A stretch of 64,000 nucleotides of DNA. Origin: Planctomycetota bacterium (lineage in GTDB: Bacteria; Planctomycetota; SZUA-567; H5-PLA8). Below, in pieces: positions 54,028-63,900 of this stretch. Numbering within the stretch: the stretch's first letter is position 1; each line of letters begins with the position of its first letter. The notes beneath the pieces are model-generated. The model ran no database searches. It saw nothing but the letters and a program-made list of their open reading frames with translations, and was not told the DNA's origin. The stretch lies in NCBI GenBank assembly GCA_015075375.1, contig JABTUM010000001.1:677201-741200 (forward strand), in the 5' to 3' direction. The position numbers and the translations under genes are program-made.

Positions 54028-55131
54028 ATGAGCGCACCGCCACCGGCCTCCAGCCCCATTGCCCGGCAAGCCTTCGCCGGGCCGGTGAAACCCCATACGC
54101 CCGAAGCCGATGTGCTCCACTTCGTGGCGCCCGGGCAGACCGAATCGCCCGAACAGATCCTGCGCCGGCAGCTTTCGCGCCGCGGCCTGAAGTACACCAC
54201 CGAGCGCCGCGAGATACTCAAGGCCGTGCTGAGCACCCACGAGCATTTCGATGCCGATACGCTCTACAAGCGCGTGCGCAAAACCGACGCGCGCGTCAGC
54301 AAAGCCACCGTTTACCGAACCCTGGGGCTGCTTTGCGACTGCCACCTGATGCGCGAAGTCTTTCAGGATGCCAAAGGCGCGCATTACGAGCACACGTACG
54401 GGCACGAACACCACGAGCACATGATCTGCCAGCAGTGCGGACAGGTAATCGAATTCGTCAGCCGCGAGTTGGAAAAGCTTCAGGACGAGGCATGTCGCGC
54501 GCACGGATTCCATGCGGTCCGCCACCATCTGCAGGTGTTCGGATTCTGCGCCTCTTGCCATCCGTGCGGCGCTCAGTTTCCGCCCCACTCGGCGCACAAG
54601 AAGCCGAACCCGGCGGCGGCCGCCGCCGTGGTGCGCGGAGGAGACGAACTGCAGCAGGTGGCCCCCGGCGAAACGCTTTCACCAGAAGGCATTTTGCGCC
54701 GTCGATTGGCCCGCAGGGGGCTTAAGTTCACCAACGAACGCCGCGACATTCTGCGCACGGTCATGTCCACGCACCAGCACTTCGATGCGGAATGGCTCTG
54801 CTCGAAATTGAAAGAAACCACCGCTCGCGCCAGCAAAGCGACCGTGTACCGGACGCTCGCGCTGCTCTGCGAATGCCATCTGATCCGCGAAGTCTTCCAC
54901 GGGCAGACCGGCGCGCGCTACGAGCACACGTACGGGCACGAACACCACGAGCACATGATCTGCCTGACTTGCGATACGGTGATCGAGTTTATCTCTCGCC
55001 GGCTTGAGGAATTGCAGGAGCAGGCCTGCCGCGCTCACGGATTCCACGCGGTGCGCCACCATTTGCAGGTCTTCGGCTACTGCGCCACCTGCCATCCCTG
55101 CAAAGCGTTCTTTCCGCCCTCGAAGGCTTAG
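54028..55131 (+). CDS. Tandem two-domain Fur-family regulator (single-chain dimer)
   Basis: 367 residues. Two complete Fur modules in one chain: about 41-186 and 219-364, offset by 178 residues, roughly 70% identical. Each has a winged helix with the recognition helix SKATVYRTL (91 and 269), the His-rich metal region YEHTYGHEHHEHMIC (120 and 298), and two CxxC zinc pairs (134/137 and 174/177; 312/315 and 352/355). Ordinary Fur, Zur and PerR are about 140 residues and dimerise. The 33-residue linker is Ala/Pro-rich. The target metal (Fe, Zn or Mn) is not decided. The ATG has a weak GGCGGA upstream. Its gene converges with the DUF92 fusion gene, stops 7 bp apart. Confidence 0.93.
   Translation: MSAPPPASSPIARQAFAGPVKPHTPEADVLHFVAPGQTESPEQILRRQLSRRGLKYTTERREILKAVLSTHEHFDADTLYKRVRKTDARVSKATVYRTLGLLCDCHLMREVFQDAKGAHYEHTYGHEHHEHMICQQCGQVIEFVSRELEKLQDEACRAHGFHAVRHHLQVFGFCASCHPCGAQFPPHSAHKKPNPAAAAAVVRGGDELQQVAPGETLSPEGILRRRLARRGLKFTNERRDILRTVMSTHQHFDAEWLCSKLKETTARASKATVYRTLALLCECHLIREVFHGQTGARYEHTYGHEHHEHMICLTCDTVIEFISRRLEELQEQACRAHGFHAVRHHLQVFGYCATCHPCKAFFPPSKA
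54385..54964. repeat. Identical 46-bp direct repeats inside the fur gene
   Basis: 54385-54430 and 54919-54964 are identical over 46 bp, encoding the YEHTYGHEHHEHMIC segment of each Fur module, while flanking sequence has diverged at many codons. The offset of 534 bp is exactly 178 codons, the module period. This suggests gene conversion or strong constraint on the metal site. Confidence 0.8.
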
Positions 55132-55138
55132 CCGGCGG

Positions 55139-56632
55139 TCAGCCGATCCATAATCCGCCCAACGCCCCGACGGCCGCGCCGGAAAGCGTACAGACAAAGT
55201 TCACTCCGCCCTTCCCGAAACCGGCCACCTTCTCTTCCACCGTCGCGCCCAACAGGCTGTCCACCGTCGTGCCCACGAGGCCCGCGAAGAGCGTCACCAA
55301 GCCGTACAGCACGCCCCGTCCGGGGCTCACATCCAGCCGCCAACCCTGGTGCCCCTGCTCCACCACGAACCAGAATCCGCTCGCCCATGCTGCGAGCGCG
55401 AACAGGACGCACGCCAGGCCCGCCGCGCCGTAGCCCAGCAACGAAACCGCGCCGTTGGTCCCGTGCGGAACCTCTTTTCGAGTCGTAATCAATTTCGGCT
55501 GCCCCGGTCCCAGCGCCCCGATCTCGCTGCTGACGGTATCGGCCAAGGCCGCCGCGAGCGCGCCTGCGAAAGCCAGCAGCGCCGCGGGATGCCCGTGCGT
55601 GGCCGGATAGGCCAGCGCCGCCAGCGCCGGCACCGACAGGTTCGCGAGCACGTTCGAAATCCCGCGCTTGCCACCGCGCGCTTCGGCCGCGCCGCGTGCT
55701 TCCTTCGTCGCACGGCCCACGCGGCTGAGCAGCGAGCCGCCCACGACGAAGAGGATCAGCAGCGCGTAGCCCTGCGGCAGCGCGAAAAAGTAGACGATCG
55801 CGCCGATCACGCCCCCCGCCAGCGCGCCGGGAAGATCGCAAAAGCGCAGCGCCAGCACGCCCAGCACCAGACCCGCGTTCACCGCCAGCGCATGCAAGAA
55901 CCACTCGGGCTGCAGGTGCCGCCCCGCCGGCATTCCGGATGTCCCGAAGCTCAAAAATACCGCCGCAAGCCAAACCGCCAGTCCGGTCCCCAGCACCACG
56001 CGCAGATTGTCGTCGAACGGTCCGTGCAGGCTTTCCAGCAGCGCGCCGCTCACCGCGGCAATCACCGCCAGCGTCCAAATGTACGGAAGCTCCGGAGCGC
56101 CGCTGGCCTTTAAAAAGAGCGGGCAAGGCGTCCACCACAGCAACAGCGCGCAACACGGCAGCGCGGCGAGCACGAATGCCAGGAGCCCCGCCCAGGTTTT
56201 CTTTTCGTGCCACGGCAGCGCGGGCTTCGGGATGCGCCGCCCGATCGTCACCGCCGCCGCGTCGCCGGCCGCCAGCGCCGCCCAAGCCGCGCCCACCGCG
56301 TACGCCGGAAAAATCACGAACCCCAGGCCCAGCGCCAGCGGATACAGCCAGATTCCGTTCACGAACGACTCGCCTTCGCGCCGGATCGATTTGTTCCACA
56401 GGCCCACCGCGAGCGGCGAAAGAAGAAACATATTGAAGCATGTCATGCCCAGGCAGACACCCGCCGCCCACGCTTTGCCGATCGGGTAGGCTGGATCGGC
56501 CGCAATCCACGTCAACGGAAACGCGCCCAGGATCGCCAAGAAGTGAATGATCGAGCGCAGGCCCGGATCGTGAACGGGTGCGGGGCGCATGGCCGGCGCG
56601 GAGGATTCGGGCTTCGGGGCTTCGGCGCTCAT
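55139..56632 (-). CDS. Polyprenol kinase-like/DUF92 fusion membrane protein
   Basis: 497 residues, very hydrophobic with about 12 TM segments. The N-terminal half (about 25-215) resembles the SEC59/DGK1/VTE5 lipid-kinase family: GDAAAVTIGRRIPKPALPWHEKKTWAG matches the G-D-x-x-A...G-R...K-x-x-x-G pattern. The C-terminal half (about 255-497) is DUF92, the VTE6/TMEM19 family: ALADTVSSEIGALGP, LITTRKEVPHGTNGAVS and GTTVDSLLGATVEEK. In plants VTE5 and VTE6 phosphorylate phytol in two steps to phytyl diphosphate. A fused two-step prenol kinase is the simplest reading. It is the last gene of the minus-strand run starting at 58953. Confidence 0.8.
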   Translation of the reverse strand: MSAEAPKPESSAPAMRPAPVHDPGLRSIIHFLAILGAFPLTWIAADPAYPIGKAWAAGVCLGMTCFNMFLLSPLAVGLWNKSIRREGESFVNGIWLYPLALGLGFVIFPAYAVGAAWAALAAGDAAAVTIGRRIPKPALPWHEKKTWAGLLAFVLAALPCCALLLWWTPCPLFLKASGAPELPYIWTLAVIAAVSGALLESLHGPFDDNLRVVLGTGLAVWLAAVFLSFGTSGMPAGRHLQPEWFLHALAVNAGLVLGVLALRFCDLPGALAGGVIGAIVYFFALPQGYALLILFVVGGSLLSRVGRATKEARGAAEARGGKRGISNVLANLSVPALAALAYPATHGHPAALLAFAGALAAALADTVSSEIGALGPGQPKLITTRKEVPHGTNGAVSLLGYGAAGLACVLFALAAWASGFWFVVEQGHQGWRLDVSPGRGVLYGLVTLFAGLVGTTVDSLLGATVEEKVAGFGKGGVNFVCTLSGAAVGALGGLWIG

Positions 56633-56685
56633 AGCCGCTTCAGCCTATGCGCGGGCATGCGGAGGGCAACGAAAGGCCGCCGGAT

Positions 56686-57642
56686 TCAGGATGCGGCGTC
56701 CGCTTTTTCGATCAGGACGCGGCGGGTGAAATCTTCGCAGGTACGCCGCAGGCCCTCCGGCCGCTGGACTTTGGGTTCCCAACCCAGCAGCGTCCGAGCG
56801 CGCGTGATGTCCGGCCGACGGCGCACCGGATCGTCCGTCGGGAGCGGATGCTGCACGATCTGGCTTTTCGAACCGACGATCGCGATGATCTCGCGCGCGA
56901 ACTCCAGAATCGTCACCTCTTCCGGATTTCCGATATTGACGGGCTCGTCGAGCTTGGACTCCATCAGCCGGATCAGTCCGTCGATCAGGTCATCCACGTA
57001 GCAGAAGCTGCGCGTCTGGCTCCCGTCGCCGTAGATGGTGATCGGTTCGTTGCGCAGCGCCGCGCGCATGAAGTTCGGGAGCACGCGCCCGTCGTCCAGC
57101 CGCATCCGCGGGCCGTACGTATTGAAGATGCGCACGATTCGCGTATCGACATGATTCTGATGGTGGTAGCTCATCGTCAGAGCTTCGGCGAAGCGCTTGG
57201 CCTCGTCGTACATGCTCCGCGCGCCGATCGGATTCACGTGCCCCCAATACCCTTCCGCCTGCGGGTGCACCTCCGGGTCGCCGTAGACTTCGCTGGTGCT
57301 CGCCAGCAGCATTCGCGCGCCCTTGGCCTTCGAAAGCCCCAGCGCGTTCAACGTGCCCAGCGCACCGACCTTGCAGATATGCACCGGAAAGCGCGGAAAG
57401 TCCTTGGGGCTGGCCGGCGAGGCCATGTGGTACACGCGGTCCACCACGCCGTTCACACCGATGTATTTCGTTACGTCCGCGCGGACGAAGTGAAAACGCG
57501 GCTCGTCGCTCAGGTGCTTCAGGTTTTCGGGGTTTCCCGTAATCAGGCTGTCGACGCCCACCACCTCGTGTCCTTCCGACAGCAAGCGGTCGGTCAGGTG
57601 CGAGCCCAGGAAACCGGCGGCGCCGGTGACGACGATGCGCAT
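56686..57642 (-). CDS. UDP-glucuronate decarboxylase-like SDR
   Basis: 318 residues. An extended short-chain dehydrogenase: NAD-binding [10 protein letters not shown], active-site strand [18 protein letters not shown], and Tyr-x-x-x-Lys in YDEAKR, with [14 protein letters not shown] matching UDP-xylose synthase (UXS) rather than dTDP-glucose dehydratase. HMASPASP and [15 protein letters not shown] support this. It would make UDP-xylose for envelope glycans. It lies between the ferredoxin (27-bp gap) and the DUF92 fusion (53-bp gap). Confidence 0.9.
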   Translation of the reverse strand: MRIVVTGAAGFLGSHLTDRLLSEGHEVVGVDSLITGNPENLKHLSDEPRFHFVRADVTKYIGVNGVVDRVYHMASPASPKDFPRFPVHICKVGALGTLNALGLSKAKGARMLLASTSEVYGDPEVHPQAEGYWGHVNPIGARSMYDEAKRFAEALTMSYHHQNHVDTRIVRIFNTYGPRMRLDDGRVLPNFMRAALRNEPITIYGDGSQTRSFCYVDDLIDGLIRLMESKLDEPVNIGNPEEVTILEFAREIIAIVGSKSQIVQHPLPTDDPVRRRPDITRARTLLGWEPKVQRPEGLRRTCEDFTRRVLIEKADAAS

Positions 57643-57669
57643 GGCGTTCAGTGCCTCGAATGGCTTACC

Positions 57670-57957
57670 TTATACCACCTCAATCACCACTTCGCCGTCA
57701 CCGATCACTTTCGCGCAGCAGGCCATGCGCATGGGCTGGCCTTTGACCTGCAGCAATTCCAGCGTTCCGGCCTCCAGTTCGCCGATCGCGTTCAGGTGCT
57801 CCCAACCGGAAACGATGCGGATCAGGTCCTGCCCACACAGCCCCCGGCGGCACGAGAAATGCATCCGCGCGCGCACTTCCAGCAGCACCGTCAAGATCGG
57901 CTTCGTCACCGGCACTTCGCCGGAAAACAGCTCGGGGCGGACGATCAAGCGGCCCAT
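57670..57957 (-). CDS. [2Fe-2S] ferredoxin-like protein with an Asp ligand position
   Basis: 95 residues. The [2Fe-2S] loop reads CRRGLCGQD (C36, C41, D44) with the fourth ligand in MACCAKV (C80 or C81). Plant-type ferredoxins have Cys where D44 is; a Cys-x4-Cys-x2-Asp pattern is known in the SdhB subunit of some succinate dehydrogenases. AAGGA 6 nt before the ATG overlaps the stop codon of the upstream gene, so the two are coupled. The redox partner is unknown. Confidence 0.75.
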   Translation of the reverse strand: MGRLIVRPELFSGEVPVTKPILTVLLEVRARMHFSCRRGLCGQDLIRIVSGWEHLNAIGELEAGTLELLQVKGQPMRMACCAKVIGDGEVVIEVV

Positions 57958-57966
57958 GCGCGGTCC

Positions 57967-58953
57967 TTATCTCCCCGCTTCTTCGTACAGCAACACGTCG
58001 TCGATGTATGCGCCGACCGCCGAACTGTCTTTCGCCTCCCCGGCTAAAAGCAACAACTGCGCGCCGATGCTCTCCTCCACGGTCTCCGCTTTGAAAGCGG
58101 AAAGCGGTTCGTCGAACCAGCGCCAGCGGTTGGCCCGCGCGTCGGCCACCTCGAACGCATATCGCCGCGAGCCGTCCGGATGATCCAGGCTCAGCGAGAT
58201 CGCAAGAGACGGCTTGCGCATGTTCAGGCGGTAGCGAAACCGCAGACGCAGACGCGCGCCGGGAATGCGCCCCAAATTCGGATCCACACCCGCGCCTAAC
58301 GCATGGCGTTCGTGCCCTTCCAGCTTACCCAGCGCAAGATAACCGCCCCCGGCCCCGCGCGCCGAGTCCGGCATCGCGAAGGGCGGTCCGGCCGAATCGA
58401 AGTCATGCGTGCCGAAGCCGCCCAGATCCTGGCGGTCGAACGAAGCCTCAAATATGCGCCGGCCCACGGAAGGAAAGGGGCGCGCGTCGGGAAGCACCGG
58501 CGGACTCGGAATCAGCGGCGGCAAATCCGGAGTGCTCGGGGCCGGTTGCGCCAGAACCGGCGGTTCGGGTTGCGCCAGCGCCCACAGCGCCGCCAGCGCC
58601 AAGCCCCCGAAAAATCCGCTCGCCGCCCAGATCCACGCGGGAAGTCGCTCGTTCGAACCATCTCCGGCTACGCCGCGCCCGCGGCTCGATGACGTGGCCG
58701 GATGCTTCGATCCGCTCCCCACCGAAGCGTGCCGCGATCCCGAACCCGTACCGGGCGGGGCCGCCAGGATCCGCGACGACGGCGGCCGTTTGCGCGCGGG
58801 CAGCACCTGCGGGGCGTTCGCGTCGGAGCGCGGAGCCGAAGGCAGGCACGCGCGGTGATAGGGCTTCCCGTCCGGCTCGCGCACGGCTTCCCCGGACGGA
58901 AACATGTCTTCCGTCAGGCGCATGCCGCACCGGCTGCAGAAGACGATCTTCAT
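57967..58953 (-). CDS. Zinc-ribbon, single-TM protein with outside beta-sandwich
   Basis: 328 residues. The N-terminus has a zinc-ribbon-like pattern (FCSRCGMRLTEDMF, then YHRAC). A disordered Ser/Arg/Gly stretch (about 45-100) is followed by a TM helix (about 105-128), a Pro-rich spacer and an extracytoplasmic domain (about 160-325) resembling a carbohydrate-binding jelly roll (RLRLRFRYRL, SLAISLSLDHPDG, YIDDVLLYEEAG). This cytoplasmic-sensor/outside-binding layout recurs in planctomycetes. It is first in the minus-strand run with the ferredoxin, UXS and DUF92 genes. Confidence 0.65.
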   Translation of the reverse strand: MKIVFCSRCGMRLTEDMFPSGEAVREPDGKPYHRACLPSAPRSDANAPQVLPARKRPPSSRILAAPPGTGSGSRHASVGSGSKHPATSSSRGRGVAGDGSNERLPAWIWAASGFFGGLALAALWALAQPEPPVLAQPAPSTPDLPPLIPSPPVLPDARPFPSVGRRIFEASFDRQDLGGFGTHDFDSAGPPFAMPDSARGAGGGYLALGKLEGHERHALGAGVDPNLGRIPGARLRLRFRYRLNMRKPSLAISLSLDHPDGSRRYAFEVADARANRWRWFDEPLSAFKAETVEESIGAQLLLLAGEAKDSSAVGAYIDDVLLYEEAGR

Positions 58954-59136
58954 GCGGCCCTCTCTCCCCGCCGCATTATCGTACCGTGCGCGCTATTCTG
59001 CAAAGCAGACCGCTCCTTCCGCTTCTTCCGCCCTGTCACTGGCCGTGGGGGATTGGGAGGGTATCTTCGTCTGTCGCGAGTCCACCGGATGTGCCTCGCA
59101 GCGGTGGCCCACCAGCCTTCATAGGAGAACGGCGCA

Positions 59137-60939
59137 TTGGCGGAGCGGTCGATCACGCCTACGGCTCCTTTGACGGCGATCGGCGCACTCCCACCGGGCC
59201 TGCTCCGGGAGTCGCGCAAGAACCTGCTCGCAGGACTGGGGCTCGCACTGCTGGCCTTCAGCCTGTACATCCTCCCTGCGCACTGGCGCCCGCTCACCGA
59301 AACCGCCGAAACACGCGTGGCCGTCGTGGCGCGCGGCATGCTCCGTTCCGGCGATTGGCTGGTCCCGCGCTTGAACGGGGAGGTGCGCGCCAAGAAGCCG
59401 CCCATGCCTTACTGGCTGGTCGCCGCCGCGGCGCAAACCCTGCCTTCCGAAAGCGCTTATCGCCCCGTATCGGAACTCTCCGCGGTCTTGCCTTCCGCCG
59501 CCTTGGGCGCGGGCACGGTCTTTCTGGTGGTCCTCTTCGGCGCGCACGTCTTCGGCCGCACCGCCGGCGTCTGGGCCGGATTCGTGCTGGCCTTTTCGCA
59601 CTTCTTCTTCCGCTTCGCGCAGACCGGCACCGGCGAAATCCCGCTCACCTTCTTCACCACGGCCGCGCTGTTCGCCGCCGGCTGGATCGTCTGCTCGAAG
59701 CGCCCCGGACTCCCCGCCGCGTTGGGTCTGGGCCTAGGTCTGGGTTTGGCCATCCTGACCAAGTGGCACGTGCCCCTGCTGGTGGTCCTGCTCCCCACCG
59801 TCTTCATGGCGCTGGCCGGACGTTCGTTTAACGGCCGCAAGGGTGCCCTTTTTGGCCTGGGGCTCCTGATCGCCGGAGGCATCGCCGCGCCTTGGGCGCT
59901 GGCCATGCACGAACGCCTGCCCGAAGCCGTCGGCGTCATGAAGGAAGAAATGGGAGATATCTGGACCGTAAGCGGGCACGACCAGAGCGACCGCTGGATC
60001 TATTACCTGTACATGTGGCTCAGCGGAGTGCTTCCGTGGACGCCGTTGCTGCTTGTCGCCGTACCGCTGGGACTTCTGCGCCGCCCCGAAGATCAGGAAA
60101 CGCACGCGCACGAACGCCTGGAATCAAACCTCGCAAAATTCCTCATCGCCGCCGTCGTCGGCATGACCCTGGTCCTCTACGCGTTTCCGAAACAGCAGTA
60201 CTACTACCTCCTGCCGCTCATGCCCCCGCTGGCCCTCGCTGCCGGCTACGCGCTCAGCCGCCTGAACCACCCGGGCGGCATCCGCGAAGAACGCCTCGCC
60301 TGGTTCCTGATGGGCTTGGGCCTGGTGGTCGGCACGCTCGTCGCGCTGTCGCCTCTGTGGGTTAAATTTCTCCTCTTCCCGCTCACCGTTCCGCTGGGCA
60401 TCCTGACGGTGGCCCTTTACTGGGTCGCCGCGCGGCAGTGGGTCGAAGGGAACGGGATCGGCGTGGTGCTATGCGTGGGCTTTGCCACTTATGCCTGCCT
60501 GGTGGGATTTACGATGCTCTGGACGCTCGATCAGCGCGACCGGCACCCGCTCGCCCGCCACGCCGACGAGTTCGCGCGCGTCCTGCATTCGGCCGAAGGA
60601 CAATCGATCCGGCTTTACGCCGTCAAGCCGCCCGAACCCACCGAAGTGCTGCTCTACTACCTCGACTGGGAACGTTTGTACACACTCGACGATCTGATTG
60701 AAGAAAGCGTCGATGCGCAAGGCCGCCCGCGCCCCGAGCCCTCTCCGCATACGCGAATCCTCATCACCAAAGCATGGCTGGCCGAACGCCTGGGCTTTCA
60801 GGAGCCCTACGACGACCCCTATTTCCAGGAGTTGCCTAAGAATCACGCCGATTGGGATTGGGAACCGCTGCGCAAGCTGGCCGAACGCGCGCGTGCGCGC
60901 ATACCCGAGCTTCCGCCGGGCAGTATGCCGTCCGAGTAG
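59137..60939 (+). CDS. GT39-family (ArnT-like) integral membrane glycosyltransferase
   Basis: 600 residues with about 11 TM helices. The first outer loop contains the GT39/ArnT signature LTETAETRVAVVARGMLRSGDWLVPRLNGEVRAKKPPMPYW (read as the Asp/Glu-rich part followed by K-x-P-x-x-x-W). It would transfer a sugar from a polyprenyl-phosphate donor to a lipid or protein at the outer face of the inner membrane. The TTG start has GGAG about 9 nt upstream. Polyprenyl phosphate is the kind of product the fused kinase at 55.1 kb could supply. Its stop is adjacent to the stop of the convergent GH42-like gene. Confidence 0.88.
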   Translation: MAERSITPTAPLTAIGALPPGLLRESRKNLLAGLGLALLAFSLYILPAHWRPLTETAETRVAVVARGMLRSGDWLVPRLNGEVRAKKPPMPYWLVAAAAQTLPSESAYRPVSELSAVLPSAALGAGTVFLVVLFGAHVFGRTAGVWAGFVLAFSHFFFRFAQTGTGEIPLTFFTTAALFAAGWIVCSKRPGLPAALGLGLGLGLAILTKWHVPLLVVLLPTVFMALAGRSFNGRKGALFGLGLLIAGGIAAPWALAMHERLPEAVGVMKEEMGDIWTVSGHDQSDRWIYYLYMWLSGVLPWTPLLLVAVPLGLLRRPEDQETHAHERLESNLAKFLIAAVVGMTLVLYAFPKQQYYYLLPLMPPLALAAGYALSRLNHPGGIREERLAWFLMGLGLVVGTLVALSPLWVKFLLFPLTVPLGILTVALYWVAARQWVEGNGIGVVLCVGFATYACLVGFTMLWTLDQRDRHPLARHADEFARVLHSAEGQSIRLYAVKPPEPTEVLLYYLDWERLYTLDDLIEESVDAQGRPRPEPSPHTRILITKAWLAERLGFQEPYDDPYFQELPKNHADWDWEPLRKLAERARARIPELPPGSMPSE

Positions 60940-63900
60940 TTACTCCGCGGCCGTGCTGGGCGCCGCGACTTCAACCGCCAGCACCGTCTCGCTTCCCGTC
61001 GTCCCGTCGCGCAGCGAGATGCTCCACGTACCCGCCGGATCGTTCAACGCCAGCGGCACGCGAATCTCGGCCTTCCCGTCCGCGCTCAGGGCCTCGCCCG
61101 AATAATACGGCCGCTCCAGCTTGTCCGGACCCTTCACCCGCCAGCCGTAGACCCGCGGGCCGCCCGACGCCCCGGGACCGGGCACCACCCGAACCGAGAG
61201 CACCTGCCCCAGCAGGCAGCGCTCCGGCGCCGTCCCGGCCGGGGCCGGCGAAGGGCCATCGCGCAGCACGAAAAGCGCCGGCGTCACCGGATCGAGCGTG
61301 CCTTCCAGCACCTCCGTCTCCACCGTGGGCCGCTCGGCCAGCGGGTGGCTGACCCACAGCTTCTTGCGCAGCCTCAGCTTGAAGCGCCCCGGACGGTCCA
61401 GGCTTGCGTTGCTATCCCCTTCTTGCCCCAACTCGTGCAAGCGTTCCTGAACGTTTCGCCGCAGCGCCAGAATACGCAGCGCCGTCGCGCCATCGCCCAG
61501 TTGCAGCCGGACCAGTTCCGTTCCCGCCGGAAGCTCGCTCCGCTCCAGGTCTTCGGGCAGTCCGAGGCACAGTTCCTGAAAGACGAGCTGTTTCAGCAGG
61601 GTGCGCGTCGCCTGCGCGCGCGGCCGTTCGGGATGCAGCCGCCAGCGCAGATAATCTTCCAGCGCAAGGTTCAGGTACACCGCCGCGCCCGTCCCGTGCG
61701 TGCGGCGATGCAGCACCGGACTGGAGCGGTATTCGAAGCGCAGCCCTGCCGCGACCGCGGCGGCCTTCGGACGGTCCGAATACGCCGGCGGCAGCGCCGC
61801 CACGAACTCGCGCGTCCAGCCCTCCGGCGCCGGACCGCCTTCGGCGGAGATCGCATCCAGCGGACGCTCGGGGTCGGGCGCCAGCGGCTCGCTGTTCGTA
61901 TCGAGCCCGAACAGATCGTCCAGCGCCGGACGTTCGCGGCGCTTGCCGTGCCCGTCGAAGAGCCCGCAATTCGCGTCGGCCACCAGCAACCCGCCGCCCT
62001 GCACGAACTTTCGCAGCGCGTCCGCCTCGCCCTCGCCCAGCGCCGCCACACGCGGGAGCACCACCGCCTTGAAGCCCGCGCCTTCCTTGGACAACACGCC
62101 TTCGGCCAGCTCCTGGGTGCTCACGAAGCGCCACGGCAGGCCCAGATCGGAAAGCAGCTTCATCCAGGAAAGCCGCAGGCGCAGCGTCGGCGATTCGCGC
62201 CGCTCCAGGCTCGTCCGCGAGCCCCATGCTTGCAGCCAGCTATCGCCGTGCAGCCGGTCGGCTTCGAGCACCCAATGCACGCGTACGCTTTGCGGCGAAT
62301 ACACCAGCGCCACGCTCGCCGGCGCCCGCCGCGCCTGCCCCAAGAGCAGTCCCAAGGGCCCCGCAAGCTCGCGCAGCGCCGGCGCCAGAATTTCCGAAGG
62401 CACGCTGGCCGCGCCGTCGGCTTCCAGCAGCACCCGCCGCGGCGCTCCCCCGGAATCCGCCGCCTCGTCCCACAACAGCGCGCCGCGCGGGCCGCCTTCC
62501 AGCGCAAGCGTCCAAAGCGTGCGCCGCGCCCGCGTGAGCGTCTCCAGATCCGAGCCCAGCGGCAGCATCGCCAGCGCCGGCTTGCCCGGCGCCAGATCGC
62601 GCCAGAGTTCCCGTGCGCCGCCGATCTCGTACGCTTCCACCACGTCCAGTGCGCCGGCCAGCTTCGCCCAGTCCCAGCCCCCGAACGCGAACGGGCCCTG
62701 CGCCCCCGTGATCCCCACGCGCGCCTGGTCATCCGTCTGCCGGATCAGCGCGCCGCCTTCCTTCAGCGTCTTCGCGAAAACTTGATCCATGAACTCGCGA
62801 TGATCCACCCACGGCGCCAGGTTCTGGATCCCGTGCTGCAAGCGCAGCCGCGCCTCCGGCGTCAGCATCGGAACCACCGCGTCCCAACGCTCGAACTCCG
62901 TCCCCCATTCCTCGTTCAGGGCCTTCAAGGTTCCGTACACCTCGCGCTCCAGCCAGCGCCGGAATTCCCGCAGCGCCTCCGGATGCCAGTCGAAATCGAA
63001 TGCCGCACCCAGCCGCGTCACCGACGGCTCGCTGGCCAGCGAATAAAAGAGCGGCGCGTCGGCGCGGTAAATCTCGGCGTGCCGTTTCAGCGTCTCGGCG
63101 TAAGCACGCGTGGCTTCCAGCGCGCAAAGCGACGGCTCCCGCGCCAGCGCCTCGGTCTTGAAGGGGTCCGTCAATATCGGCTCCACCGCGCGGTCCCACG
63201 CTTCGGGCTCGGCGTGATAGCGGGCGAGGAACTCCCGCGCCACGTTCTCGACGTAAAACGGAACCCCCGCCATGCGCAGCGCCGCCATCCGCTCGCCGTG
63301 CAGCCGGTACGCCATCCCGCCCTGTACGCCCAATTCGCGCAGCGCCGCCCAATGCCCCTGCGGATACGGCGCGTGCAGCAGCGTACGCCAGCCGTCCCAG
63401 CGCCTCGGCCGGCGCAGCCGCACCGCCGCCGAACGTTCCACCCGCCGGTCGTCCGCGCCCACCAGCGCCAGCGTCAGGATATGCTCGCGGCCCAGCAGCT
63501 CGTCGCTGGGCAGTTCGAAAATCCGCGCGCCGTCCTCCGACTTGAACAGCTCCACCAGCTTCAGCGTGCCCACGGCCACGTGCCGGCCGTGCTCGTCACG
63601 TAGCACATAACGGCCCATCCCGGTTTTCAGAAACGCATCGGGGCCGCGCAGCAGAAAGCGCAGCGGCGCGCCCAGTTCCGCCTCGGCCGGCTCGGTGGTC
63701 AAGCGCACGGCTTGCAAGTCCGCTGCCGGCGCTTCCGGACCTTTTGGCGCGTGCGGATTCATCTGCACCGTCGGAGCGTGCTCGCCTTCGCCTTCGGGTA
63801 ACTCGACGGTCTCCCCGGCCGGATCGCTTGGCGGAGCGGGCGGCTCCGGAGGCGCAGGCACGGGTTCGACGGGAGGTTTGGGCTCTTCTTGAACCGGCGC

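Noticed and set aside
61345..63603. Long plus-strand open frame opposite the GH42-like gene
   Set aside because: Arg/Gln-rich antisense shadow of the minus-strand gene; no ribosome-binding site or recognisable domain.
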